Source: DATLMR01 sp035634255 (lineage in GTDB: Bacteria > Acidobacteriota > Blastocatellia > UBA7656). From it: a stretch of 50,338 bases of DNA. Every line of letters begins with the position of its first letter. Position 1 is the stretch's first letter. Positions 17,127 to 25,375 of this stretch are shown in pieces. The stretch is from NCBI GenBank assembly GCA_035634255.1, contig DASQDI010000145.1, positions 1 through 50,338 on the forward strand, given 5' to 3'. The notes beneath the pieces were generated by a model. It was not told where the DNA came from and made no database searches. It saw only the letters and a program-made list of their open reading frames with translations. The position numbers and the translations under genes were made by a program.

Positions 17127-18836
17127 ATGCCGGTCAAATACCTTAACAAAAGATGGGTCCAGACGCGGTCCGACAGGGCGAGCGCGGTCAGGCTCGCGCG
17201 CGAACTGAGGCTCTCCGAGTTGACGGCGACCCTGCTCGTGAATCGCGGGGTCACCGACCCGCAGACGGCCGATAAGTTCCTGCGCCCGTCGATCTCGAAC
17301 CTCCACGACCCGTTCCTGATGAAGGACATGCGCGAGGCGGTGGGCCGGATATTCGCGGCCGTCGAGCGCAAAGAGAAGATACTGATCTACGGCGACTACG
17401 ACGTGGACGGCACCACCTCGACCGTTATTTTGAAGAAGGCGCTTTCGATGATAGGCGCGAACGTCTCCTACTACATCCCCGAGCGTCTGAAAGACGGCTA
17501 CGGCCTGCGCGAAGACGCGATGGACTTGGCTAAAGCGGACGGCTACCACCTGATCATAAGCGTAGACACGGGGATTCGCGCGCAGCAGGTGGTCGAGCAC
17601 GCGCGCGCGCTCGGGCTCGACATCATCATCACGGACCACCACCTGCCCGAAGGCGGGCTGCCCCGCGCCAACGCCGTGCTCAACCCCAAGCGGCCCGACT
17701 GCTCTTACCCAAATAAGAACCTCGCGGGAGTCGGGGTGGCCTTCAAGCTGGCGCAGGCTCTGCTCACGGAGACGGGGCAATCGCGAATGGTCGAGTCCTT
17801 CATCAAGATCGCCGCCATCGGGACCATCGCCGACATCGTCCCGCTCGTTGGGGAGAATCGGATCATAGCCAAGTACGGGCTCGCGGGGCTCAGGCAGTCG
17901 AACAATCCGGGCCTCCGCGCCCTGCTCGAAGTGGCGGGCGTGGCGAACAAGGCGATCTCATGCTTTGACGTGGGTTTCAGGATCGGCCCCCGCATCAACG
18001 CCGTGGGCAGGATGGCCGGGGCGAGCGCCGCCGTCGATCTGTTCGACGCGCCCGACCTCGAAACCGCGATGCGCATGGCGCTCGAAATGAACGAGCAGAA
18101 CCTGTCGCGTCAGGCCACGGAGGCCGACATACTCGCGCAGGTGCTCGGGGTCATCGAGCGCGACGAGACTCTCGACGACTGCCACATCGCGGTGATAGCG
18201 GGCGAGGGGTGGCACAGGGGCGTGATCGGCATAGTCGCTTCAAAGGTGGCCGAGCACCTCAACCGCCCCGCGATCATCATCTCCGTCGAGAACGGCGTGG
18301 GGCACGGCAGCGGGCGGTCGATCCGCGCATTCCACCTGCTCGACGGCCTGACGACCTGCTCGGACCTGCTCGACAGGTTCGGGGGCCACTCGCACGCGGC
18401 GGGCCTCGCCCTGCGCGCGGACAACATAGACGAATTGAGGAGGAGGTTGAACGAGCACGCGCGCGCCGTGCTTAAAGACGACGACCTCGTTCCCATCATC
18501 GAAACCGACTACCACCTCCCTCTGAAGCAGGCCACGCTCGAGACGGTGGAAGAGATCACGCAGCTTGAGCCGTTCGGCCCCGGCAACCCGCAGCCTATCT
18601 TCGAAGCGCACGGAGTTCAGGTGGTCTCGCCGCCCCGTGTACTCAAGGACCGGCACCTCAAGATGCGGGTGATGCAGGGCGGCCGCTGGATGGAGTGCGT
18701 GTGGTGGGGCGCGGGCGACCGCGCGGGCGACATCTTCGCGGGCGACCGCGTGAGCCTGGCCTTCACCCTCTCCGAAAACACCTACAACAACAACACCCAG
18801 GCTCAGCTCACTCTTCGCGACCTCAAGATCGGTTAG
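17127..18836 (+). CDS. recJ: Single-stranded-DNA-specific exonuclease RecJ
   Basis: RecJ is the 5'-to-3' single-strand exonuclease of RecF-pathway recombination and mismatch repair. This 569-residue protein is of normal length. It shows the DHH phosphoesterase motifs in order: ILIYGDYDVDGTTST (motif I), ISVDTGI, IIITDHHLPEG (the DHH signature), then the DHHA1 part (GEGWHRGVIGIVASKV, GHGSGRSI and FGGHSHAAGLAL) and a C-terminal OB-like domain (LEPFGPGNPQPIFE). The start is placed at ATG 17127 (MPVKYLNKRW); the upstream in-frame extension runs back towards the repeat element and does not look coding. No strong ribosome binding site is visible. Repeat copy A is directly upstream, so it may affect expression. 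Confidence 0.94.
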   Translation: MPVKYLNKRWVQTRSDRASAVRLARELRLSELTATLLVNRGVTDPQTADKFLRPSISNLHDPFLMKDMREAVGRIFAAVERKEKILIYGDYDVDGTTSTVILKKALSMIGANVSYYIPERLKDGYGLREDAMDLAKADGYHLIISVDTGIRAQQVVEHARALGLDIIITDHHLPEGGLPRANAVLNPKRPDCSYPNKNLAGVGVAFKLAQALLTETGQSRMVESFIKIAAIGTIADIVPLVGENRIIAKYGLAGLRQSNNPGLRALLEVAGVANKAISCFDVGFRIGPRINAVGRMAGASAAVDLFDAPDLETAMRMALEMNEQNLSRQATEADILAQVLGVIERDETLDDCHIAVIAGEGWHRGVIGIVASKVAEHLNRPAIIISVENGVGHGSGRSIRAFHLLDGLTTCSDLLDRFGGHSHAAGLALRADNIDELRRRLNEHARAVLKDDDLVPIIETDYHLPLKQATLETVEEITQLEPFGPGNPQPIFEAHGVQVVSPPRVLKDRHLKMRVMQGGRWMECVWWGAGDRAGDIFAGDRVSLAFTLSENTYNNNTQAQLTLRDLKIG

Positions 18837-18873
18837 GCCGTGTTCAGAGCCTCGCCCGGAGGGACTACTTTTA

Positions 18874-19695
18874 ATGAAGGTTGCCGCCTACCAGGCCCCC
18901 CTGCATGCCACCGGCTCGACGCAGGCCCTCGGCCTGATCCGCGAACAGATCGGCCGGTGCGAATCGATGGGCGTCGAGATTTTATGCTGCCCGGAGGGCG
19001 TGCTCGGAGGGCTGGCTGACTACGCGAGCCGGCCCGCCGACATCGCGGTTGACGTGGAGGCCGGCCAGTTGCACGCTCTGCTGGCACCCCTCGCGAGTGA
19101 CAGGGTCGCGACCATTCTGGGGTTCACGGAGATTGACCGGGGCGGCCGGCTCTACAATTCCGCGGCGGTCTTTCATAAAGGATCGGTCGCCGGGATTTAT
19201 CGCAAGCTGTACCCGGCGATAAACAGATCGGTCTACGAGGCCGGGGACAGGATGCCGGTCTTCACGGTCGGCGACCTGACCTTCGGGATCATCATCTGCC
19301 TCGACTCCAACTACTACGAGCCGGCCAGAATCATGGCCTCTCAAGGGGCGGCGGCCCTGTTCGTGCCCACGAACAATGGGCTCCCTCCGGCGAAAGGGGG
19401 GCCGGAACTGGCGGCGCAGGCAAGGAACGTAGACATCGCTCGCGCAATCGAGAACAGCGTTTATGTAATCCGCGCCGATGTCGCGGGGCGTACGGAGAGC
19501 CTTCTGTCCTGCGGATCATCAGAGATTGTCGACCCAGACGGCACGGTGCTTCAGTCGGCGCGGCAGCTCGGCCCCGACCTCATCGTGGCCGATATTAAGA
19601 CCACCCCTCGTAAACACCGGCGCGGATGGGACGCTTCGAGAAACAGCACCGTGATGGACGAATACGTCCGCCTTGTAACCGGAGCGCGGGGCTGA
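18874..19695 (+). CDS. Carbon-nitrogen hydrolase (nitrilase superfamily)
   Basis: This 273-residue cytosolic amidase-type enzyme has the superfamily's catalytic Glu-Lys-Cys: Glu41 in CCPEGVLGG, Lys111 in IYRKLYP and Cys142 in GIIICLDSNYYEP. Family members hydrolyse amides, carbamoyl groups or nitriles through a Cys thioester; the substrate here cannot be assigned. Cys142 is followed by LDSNYYEP, the shape seen in many predicted amidohydrolases of this family. A GGAGGG stands about 11 bases before the ATG. It lies 37 bp after recJ on the same strand, so the two may be cotranscribed. Confidence 0.88.
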   Translation: MKVAAYQAPLHATGSTQALGLIREQIGRCESMGVEILCCPEGVLGGLADYASRPADIAVDVEAGQLHALLAPLASDRVATILGFTEIDRGGRLYNSAAVFHKGSVAGIYRKLYPAINRSVYEAGDRMPVFTVGDLTFGIIICLDSNYYEPARIMASQGAAALFVPTNNGLPPAKGGPELAAQARNVDIARAIENSVYVIRADVAGRTESLLSCGSSEIVDPDGTVLQSARQLGPDLIVADIKTTPRKHRRGWDASRNSTVMDEYVRLVTGARG

Positions 19696-19733
19696 GGCGG
19701 AAAAAGAAACGAAAAGATGCGCAACCGAACAGG

Positions 19734-19825
19734 GCCTAACAATCGCGTGAGCCGGAGCCCCCGGAGCGAGTTTCGTAGGGTTCAACGAGTGTTACGCGGC
19801 GGGCCGGTTACGCCGGCTGTTAGAC
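19734..19825 (+). other. attC-like recombination site (candidate)
   Basis: This 92-bp stretch begins with GCCTAAC, an exact RYYYAAC (R''), and ends with GTTAGAC, an exact GTTRRRY (R'). AGCCGG (19750-19755) is complementary to CCGGCT (19813-19818), giving L-box-like pairing. The start GCCTAACAATCGCG closely resembles classical integron cassette sites. There is no integrase gene in the window, and spacing on the R' side is shorter than usual, so this is a candidate only. It sits just upstream of a toxin-antitoxin remnant, a common cassette content. Confidence 0.5.
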
Positions 19826-19860
19826 GCTCTAATCCATTGGCCGCTACGTTGTTGCCTCAG

Positions 19861-20100
19861 GTGACCAATGATATAAATCTTTTGGATGTGACTACGAGCG
19901 TCGATCTAAAAGAACGGTACGTTGTAGATGAAGCTGGCAACCGTATCGCCGTGCTCATTGACATTGAAGAATACAAGAAAATATTGGAGGCACTCGAAGG
20001 GCTGGAATCTATAAATGCCTACGACGCGGCGAAAGCCTCAAATGACGAGATAATCTCTTTTGACAAGGCGATAGAGGCGATAGAAAGCCGGAGCGAATGA
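19861..20100 (+). CDS. Antitoxin-like protein (Phd/YefM- or RelB-type)
   Basis: This protein is about 79 residues if it starts at GTG 19861. The frame extends upstream to 19717, but that part would translate the attC-like site and is unlikely to be coding. The visible core is SVDLKERYVVDEAGNRIAVL, then IDIEEYKKILEALEGLE, followed by an acidic tail with DAAKAS and KAIEAIESR. This matches small prevent-host-death-type antitoxins whose C-terminal tail wraps the toxin. Its stop overlaps the ATG of the toxin remnant (ATGA at 20097), the usual arrangement of such pairs. No good ribosome binding site is visible, so the start is uncertain. Confidence 0.7.
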   Translation: MTNDINLLDVTTSVDLKERYVVDEAGNRIAVLIDIEEYKKILEALEGLESINAYDAAKASNDEIISFDKAIEAIESRSE

Positions 20101-20237
20101 GTTACGACCTCCAAGTTCTTCGACGCGCCCAAAAAGAATTCGGACATTCGCGCGCCACGCCTGCCCCTGACCATCGATTTCAAAATGAGTGCTCGACAGC
20201 GAATCGCGCCACATGCAACAATCTATGCGGAAGTTAA
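20097..20237 (+). pseudogene. Truncated RelE/ParE-type toxin
   Basis: The start overlaps the antitoxin stop (ATGA). The first 17 or so residues, MSYDLQVLRRAQKEFGH, match the start of RelE/ParE toxins, including the first strand and the RRAQKE helix. After that the sequence (SRATPAPDHRFQNE and on) bears no resemblance to the family, and the frame stops after 46 residues, about half the normal length. The catalytic C-terminal half is absent in all frames before the next gene at 20273. The toxin is therefore almost certainly inactive. Confidence 0.65.
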
Positions 20238-20272
20238 AGCGCTTCGACCCTGGGCCAAATTACTGACTTAGT

Positions 20273-22747
20273 ATGATCAGATTAAAACTACTATCGGCAG
20301 GCAAGCTCGCGGCTCTCGCGGTGTTCGTTTCGGTGGCGGTCATCCTGGCCGTCTATCTCGCTAAGCGGAAAGAGCGCGTGGGGGAGGAGCCGTCCCGCCC
20401 GAAGCTTCAGGGCCGCGTCGTCGCCGTCTTCAACAACACGCGCTACACGCATGAGGTCGGGGGGCGCGTGCGCTTCGTCCTGACGGCGGGGGTCGATAAG
20501 ACTTACGAAGACGGGACGCACGAGTTGGAGCAGGTGAAGCTGGAATCTTACGGCACGGCCGAAGCCGAGCGTTTGGATGTCATCACCTCAGACCAGGCCC
20601 GCGTGAGCGACCCGGCCAACCTCACCAGACTAGACGCGGAGTTCATCTCGAACGTCGTCGTGAAGATAGCCGACGACCTGACGGTTAAGACCGCCTACCT
20701 CCATTACGACCAGATGAAGAACACCGTGGATACCAAAGAGCTTGTGGAGTTCGAAGGCTCGGCGCTTTCCGGGCGCTCGACGGGCGTCCTCATCGAAGCC
20801 AACGAGGAGCGGGCGCACCTTTTTAAAGATGTCGACGTGACGATCAAGCCGGCGTCAAACAGGCCCGGACCGGGCGCGGGCGGCAAAGAGGCAGGCAGGC
20901 GCAAGGGCGAGACTCCCGAAGAGCGGGCCGCGCGCAAAGCCCGCAAGCGGGCGCGGAAGCAGGCGAAACAGGTCGCGAAGAGGGCGCGGGGGGAGTCCGC
21001 GACGAACGGGAAGCCCTCGAACAAAAAAGGCTCGGGTAAGGAGGGCGGCGCGAGCTTCGTGGCCGCGGGCGTCAAAGTCGGAGAGAATGCCTCGAAGGTT
21101 CCGACGCGCATACGCAGCGCGTCCGCCCTGCTCGAAAAGAGGGAAGGCCGCGTGACCTTCAACGGGGGCGCGCACGTTACGCAGGGCAGCGACGAGATGC
21201 GCGCCGACCGCATGGTCGGGCTGCTCGACGACGCGGACAGGATCGAGCGCATCGAAGCGCGGGGCGACTCGCAACTCAAGCAGGGAGACAAGGCGGAGAT
21301 CAAGTCCGCGAATATGGATTTCTTCTTCGATAACCAGAATCTAGTGCGGGCGGTCGCGAACGGCTCGGCCTACACGCGCACGCTCGGGCCGGGGCCCGCT
21401 AGGGAGGCGCGCGCGGAGGTCATCGAGGCGTTATTCGCCTCCACCCCCGCGGGCAACGTGGTGGAGACGATAAACGCTCAGGGCGGCGCGGAGGTGAAGG
21501 TCCGGGCGCCCGCCCCCTCCGACGGAAAGGAGAACCCCGCGGCCCGCGAGATATACGCGAACGCCATCACGCTTCGCTTCCAGCCCGACGGGCAGAACAT
21601 TCAATACGCCGAGGCCAAAGACAACGCCGTCATGAAGGTCATCCCCGTCCGCGCGGAGCGCGGCTCCGAGAAGAAGACCATCAGCGCGCCGCGGATGACC
21701 GCCGATTTTCACGAGACGGGCAACCTGGTGAAGACTTTCAACGCGAGCGACGGCGTGAAGGTGGAGATCGAGCCGACCGTCGCGGGCGCTTACCCCGCGC
21801 GCACCACCACCAGCAACACGCTCGCGGCGGAGTTCGCTTCAAGCTCTCAGGACGTGCGCAGCATAGCCCAGGAGGGCGACTTCAAATACAACGAGGGCGA
21901 CCGCAACGCCGTGGCCGAGCGCGCGGTTTACGACGGCGGCAAGGAAGTCCTGAGCCTTCGCGGAAAGCGCCCGATGGCCTGGGACGCCAGGGCGCGCACG
22001 CAGGCCGACGAGATAGACTACCACCGGCAGACCGAGCAGACCTTCGCGCGCGGGGACGTGCGCACGACTTACTACAGCCGCGAATCGACCAACGGCTCGA
22101 CGCCCTTCAAGAATGCGAAGTCGCCCATCTTCATGACCGCGGAGCGGGCCGAGGCCAGGCCGCGCGACGGCGTGGCGATTTACACGGGCGGGGCGCGCGG
22201 GTGGCAGGACGACAATTTCGTGAAGGGGGACCGGATAGAACTGTACGACCGGGACAAGAAGATGATAGCCACGGGCAACGTCGAGAGCACGCTCTACTCG
22301 GTCAGGCAGGAGGCGGAGAAAGGCACGAAAGAGACGGTGCCGGGGTTTGCGTCGGCCGACCGCATGACGTACTCTGATACCGAGCGCCTCGTCCACTACG
22401 ACGGGTCCGTGAAGGCTCGGCAGGGGGCCGACCGCATAGAAGCTTCGGAGGTCGACGTGTATTTGAAGAAAGAGTCGAACGAAGTGGACCGCATGAGGGC
22501 CGAAGGGGGCGTCGTCCTCACGCAGCCCGGAAGGCGCGGGACGGGCGACATATTCACCTACACGGCGGACGACGGGCGCGCGGTTTTGGGCGGAAAAACC
22601 GCGAAAATCGAGGACTCGGAGAAGGGCTCCACCATGGGCTCTCAATTGACTTTCTACAGTCGCGATGATAAGATCCACGTCGATAATCAGCAGGGTACAG
22701 GGCGCGTCCGATCAACTCATCGATTGACGAAAAGCAACGAAAAGTAA
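20273..22747 (+). CDS. LptC/LptA-like multidomain LPS-transport protein
   Basis: This 824-residue membrane-anchored periplasmic protein is predicted to carry lipopolysaccharide from the inner to the outer membrane. It has a single N-terminal membrane helix (about residues 11-30), then an LptC-like beta domain (VKTAYLHYDQMKNTVDTKE near 138-156). Next comes a very basic linker (about 195-259, full of RKARKRARKQ). Several LptA/OstA-like segments follow (LLEKREGRVTFNGGAHVTQG, ADRMTYSDTERLVHYDGSV, STMGSQLTFYSRDDKIHVDN). Separate LptC and LptA each have under 200 residues in enterobacteria, so this is a fusion with extra beta-jellyroll repeats. lptB begins 11 bases downstream, supporting the assignment. 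The long basic linker is unusual for a periplasmic protein. Confidence 0.85.
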   Translation: MIRLKLLSAGKLAALAVFVSVAVILAVYLAKRKERVGEEPSRPKLQGRVVAVFNNTRYTHEVGGRVRFVLTAGVDKTYEDGTHELEQVKLESYGTAEAERLDVITSDQARVSDPANLTRLDAEFISNVVVKIADDLTVKTAYLHYDQMKNTVDTKELVEFEGSALSGRSTGVLIEANEERAHLFKDVDVTIKPASNRPGPGAGGKEAGRRKGETPEERAARKARKRARKQAKQVAKRARGESATNGKPSNKKGSGKEGGASFVAAGVKVGENASKVPTRIRSASALLEKREGRVTFNGGAHVTQGSDEMRADRMVGLLDDADRIERIEARGDSQLKQGDKAEIKSANMDFFFDNQNLVRAVANGSAYTRTLGPGPAREARAEVIEALFASTPAGNVVETINAQGGAEVKVRAPAPSDGKENPAAREIYANAITLRFQPDGQNIQYAEAKDNAVMKVIPVRAERGSEKKTISAPRMTADFHETGNLVKTFNASDGVKVEIEPTVAGAYPARTTTSNTLAAEFASSSQDVRSIAQEGDFKYNEGDRNAVAERAVYDGGKEVLSLRGKRPMAWDARARTQADEIDYHRQTEQTFARGDVRTTYYSRESTNGSTPFKNAKSPIFMTAERAEARPRDGVAIYTGGARGWQDDNFVKGDRIELYDRDKKMIATGNVESTLYSVRQEAEKGTKETVPGFASADRMTYSDTERLVHYDGSVKARQGADRIEASEVDVYLKKESNEVDRMRAEGGVVLTQPGRRGTGDIFTYTADDGRAVLGGKTAKIEDSEKGSTMGSQLTFYSRDDKIHVDNQQGTGRVRSTHRLTKSNEK

Positions 22748-22758
22748 GACAGCAACAG

Positions 22759-23571
22759 ATGGCAGAAGATGTGTCCGTGATCGAAACCCAACCCGGCAGT
22801 GCAGAGCAGCCCGCCCCCGAACTCAGCGCTGAAATTCCCCTACAAGAAGCGAGCGTCTTAGGCTGCGACGGGCTCAGGAAGTCTTACCGCAAGCGCACGG
22901 TCGTGAACGGGGTTTCGCTCGAAATCCGGCAGAGCGAGATAGTCGGGCTGCTGGGGCCCAACGGCGCGGGCAAGACGACCGTGTTCTACATGGTCGTGGG
23001 GCTCGAAAAGCCCGACAGCGGCAAGATATCCCTCGACTCGAAGGACATATCGCGGCTGCCCATGTACCTGCGCGCGCGCAACGGCATAAGCTACCTGCCG
23101 CAGGAGGCTTCCGTGTTCCGGAAGCTGACGGTCGAGGAGAATATCCTGCTCGTGCTCCAGACCCTCCCCCTGACGAAGCGCGAGCGGGAGCACCGGCTCG
23201 AAACCCTTCTGAGCGAGCTCGACATCGCTTACGTGCGCCACACGAAGGCGTACCAGCTGTCCGGCGGCGAGCGGCGGCGCACGGAGATAGCGCGGTGCCT
23301 CGTGATCGAGCCCCGCTTCATACTGCTCGACGAGCCGTTCGCCGGCATCGACCCCATAGCGGTCATCGACATACAGAGAATCCTGAAAAAACTCCGCGCG
23401 CGGGGCATCGGAGTGCTCATCACCGACCATAATGTGCGCGAGACTCTGGCGATTACGGACAGAGCGTATATAATTAATGACGGTCGCATATTTCGCGCGG
23501 GGACTCCGGACGAGCTGACGCGCGACGAAGAAGTTAAACGAGTTTATCTCGGGGAGAATTTCAGGATGTAA
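22759..23571 (+). CDS. lptB: LPS export ABC transporter ATP-binding protein LptB
   Basis: LptB is the ATPase that drives LPS extraction from the inner membrane with LptF and LptG (not in this window). The protein has 270 residues with Walker A GPNGAGKT (66-73), the signature LSGGERRRTEIARC, Walker B ILLDEPFAGIDP and the switch His in ITDHNVRE. About 30 extra N-terminal residues (rich in Glu, Pro and Ser) precede the ABC domain; an internal start is possible but no better ribosome binding site is seen. It lies between the LptC/LptA-like gene and rpoN, the classic conserved order. Confidence 0.95.
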   Translation: MAEDVSVIETQPGSAEQPAPELSAEIPLQEASVLGCDGLRKSYRKRTVVNGVSLEIRQSEIVGLLGPNGAGKTTVFYMVVGLEKPDSGKISLDSKDISRLPMYLRARNGISYLPQEASVFRKLTVEENILLVLQTLPLTKREREHRLETLLSELDIAYVRHTKAYQLSGGERRRTEIARCLVIEPRFILLDEPFAGIDPIAVIDIQRILKKLRARGIGVLITDHNVRETLAITDRAYIINDGRIFRAGTPDELTRDEEVKRVYLGENFRM

Positions 23572-23681
23572 GGCCGAAGTCGGGGGCGGGGCGGGAGGCG
23601 GGTCAGCCTGCCTCAAGCCCTGGCCCGAGCTTCCGGCCTTCTCAGCGCGCCTTTAGCCGCGCGTTATTTATCGATCAAGCT

Positions 23682-25238
23682 ATGTCGGTTAAGCCACATC
23701 TTCAAACAAGTCTTTCACAACGCCTGGTTCTGACGCCGCAGATGCGCCAGCGCATCGAGCTGCTGGCGATGACCAAGCTCGAACTGACGGACATGGTAAC
23801 GGCCGAGCTGGCGGCGAACCCCGTGCTCGACGAGGTGATGCCGGGCGAAGGCTCGGACGACCAGTCGCCGCACGAGGACATCGCCACCATAGACGCGACC
23901 ACGGCCGACTACAGGACCCCGACTGATTACGCCCAGGCGGACGCGCTTTCGGCCGCGGGCGACGCGGCGCCGTCGGAGGGCTCCGCGAGCTCGGCCTCCG
24001 TGGAAGCTCCCGCGGGCGACGCGGATGTCGAGCCCGACCGCGAGCGCGACTCGTTCCAGGAGATCGACTTCGGCTCCACCTTCGAAGAGTACCTCGATCC
24101 GGGGTACAAGACGCATGAGTACGAGGCCAGGGACGAAGTCTCTTTCGAGAACATGCTGACCCGCCGCCAGTCCCTCTACGAGCAGCTCATATGGCAATTC
24201 CACCTGACCGAAGTCTACGGCGACGTGCGTTCGGCGGGCGAGGCCATCATCGGCAACCTCGACGAGAACACCGGCTTCCTTGACGCCACCATCGAAGAGA
24301 TCGCGGAGATGGGGCCGTGGCCCATCGAGAAGGTGCAGGAGGCGCTCTACATCGTGCAGAGGCTCGACCCGGTCGGCGTCGCGGCGAGGGACGTGCGCGA
24401 CTCCCTGCTGATCCAGCTCGACTACTACGGGTACGGGGACCGCCTCGCGGCCGTGATGGTCCGCGACCACCTGGAGAATCTGCAGACGCACAAGCTCCCC
24501 GAACTCGCCAAGACGCTCGGGGTGCCGGTCGAGCAGCTCATCGAGGAGATGGAGATCATCAAGAAGCTCGACCCTAAGCCGGGCCGCAAGTACTCGGCCG
24601 AGGAGGCCCAGCCGGTCGTGCCGGAGGTGACGATTGAGAAGGTCGGGGACGACTACCTAGTCCGCTTCGAGGACGACGGCATGCCGCACCTCAGGATCAA
24701 CAGGACGTACCGGCAGATGATGGAGTCGAAGGACTCGTCGAAGGAGACGCGCGATTACATCAAGGAGAGGTTCCGCTCGGCCGTCGACCTCCTGAAGAAC
24801 ATAGAGCACCGCAGGCAGACCATCTACCGCGTCTGCCTCTCGATCATTGAAAGGCAGCGCGATTTCCTCGACCACGGGGTGGAGCACCTGAGGCCCATGA
24901 TGCTCAAGGACGTGGCCGAGGACATCGGCATGCACCTCAGCACGGTGTCCCGCGTGGTCAACCGCAAGTACGTGAACACGCCCCAGGGGGTCTACGAGCT
25001 GCGCCGATTCTTCACCGAGGGCATGAAGTCGGACTCCGGCGAAGACGTGTCCACACGGGTCCTCAAGCTCAAGATCAAGAAGATGATCGAGGCGGAAGAC
25101 CCGCACCGCCCGATCACCGACGACGAGATCGCCAAGCGCCTGGCCAGAGATGGGGTGAAGATGAGCCGCCGCACGGTCGCGAAGTACCGCGACCAGATGC
25201 GCATTCCCGGCTCGCGCGAGCGCCGCGCCATAGTTTAA
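23682..25238 (+). CDS. rpoN: RNA polymerase sigma-54 factor RpoN
   Basis: Sigma-54 directs polymerase to -24/-12 promoters that need AAA+ activators. This 518-residue protein has region I (SLSQRLVLTPQMRQRIELLA near the N-terminus), an acidic region II of about 90 residues, the core-binding region (ENTGFLDATIEEIAEM and RLDPVGVAARDVRDSLLIQL), the HTH (LKDVAEDIGMHLSTVSRVVN) and the RpoN box at the end (SRRTVAKYRDQMRIPGSRER). All parts are present, so it should be functional. Position after lptB and before hpf is the standard arrangement. Confidence 0.97.
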   Translation: MSVKPHLQTSLSQRLVLTPQMRQRIELLAMTKLELTDMVTAELAANPVLDEVMPGEGSDDQSPHEDIATIDATTADYRTPTDYAQADALSAAGDAAPSEGSASSASVEAPAGDADVEPDRERDSFQEIDFGSTFEEYLDPGYKTHEYEARDEVSFENMLTRRQSLYEQLIWQFHLTEVYGDVRSAGEAIIGNLDENTGFLDATIEEIAEMGPWPIEKVQEALYIVQRLDPVGVAARDVRDSLLIQLDYYGYGDRLAAVMVRDHLENLQTHKLPELAKTLGVPVEQLIEEMEIIKKLDPKPGRKYSAEEAQPVVPEVTIEKVGDDYLVRFEDDGMPHLRINRTYRQMMESKDSSKETRDYIKERFRSAVDLLKNIEHRRQTIYRVCLSIIERQRDFLDHGVEHLRPMMLKDVAEDIGMHLSTVSRVVNRKYVNTPQGVYELRRFFTEGMKSDSGEDVSTRVLKLKIKKMIEAEDPHRPITDDEIAKRLARDGVKMSRRTVAKYRDQMRIPGSRERRAIV

Positions 25239-25243
25239 ACACG

Positions 25244-25351
25244 AGCGCTCAGCTTTTTTCGGCAGACCTCTGTCAGCAGCACGGACGACAGGTGATCAAT
25301 TCAAGCGGCATCGAACATTAATCTCCTAAGGTCTGCCGCCGACTGAGCGCT
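25244..25351 (+). promoter_or_regulatory. Long two-part inverted repeat in the rpoN-hpf gap
   Basis: An outer 9-bp pair AGCGCTCAG (25244-25252) with CTGAGCGCT (25343-25351) encloses an inner 10-bp pair CGGCAGACCT (25260-25269) with AGGTCTGCCG (25329-25338), both perfect. A run of six T lies in the left internal loop, and a small CTGTC/GACAG hairpin sits inside. It ends 24 bases before the hpf start, so it would form a structured leader or a processing/attenuation site between rpoN and hpf. Confidence 0.6.
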
Positions 25352-25375
25352 TACAGCCAAACAGGGGAGACAAGC

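Noticed and set aside
19717..19860. N-terminal extension of the antitoxin frame.
   Set aside because: It translates the attC-like site into an Arg/Pro-rich segment unlike any antitoxin.
25253..25259. Run of six T as an intrinsic terminator after rpoN.
   Set aside because: The T run follows only the left half-arm (AGCGCTCAG), which has no adjacent partner, so there is no hairpin directly before it.
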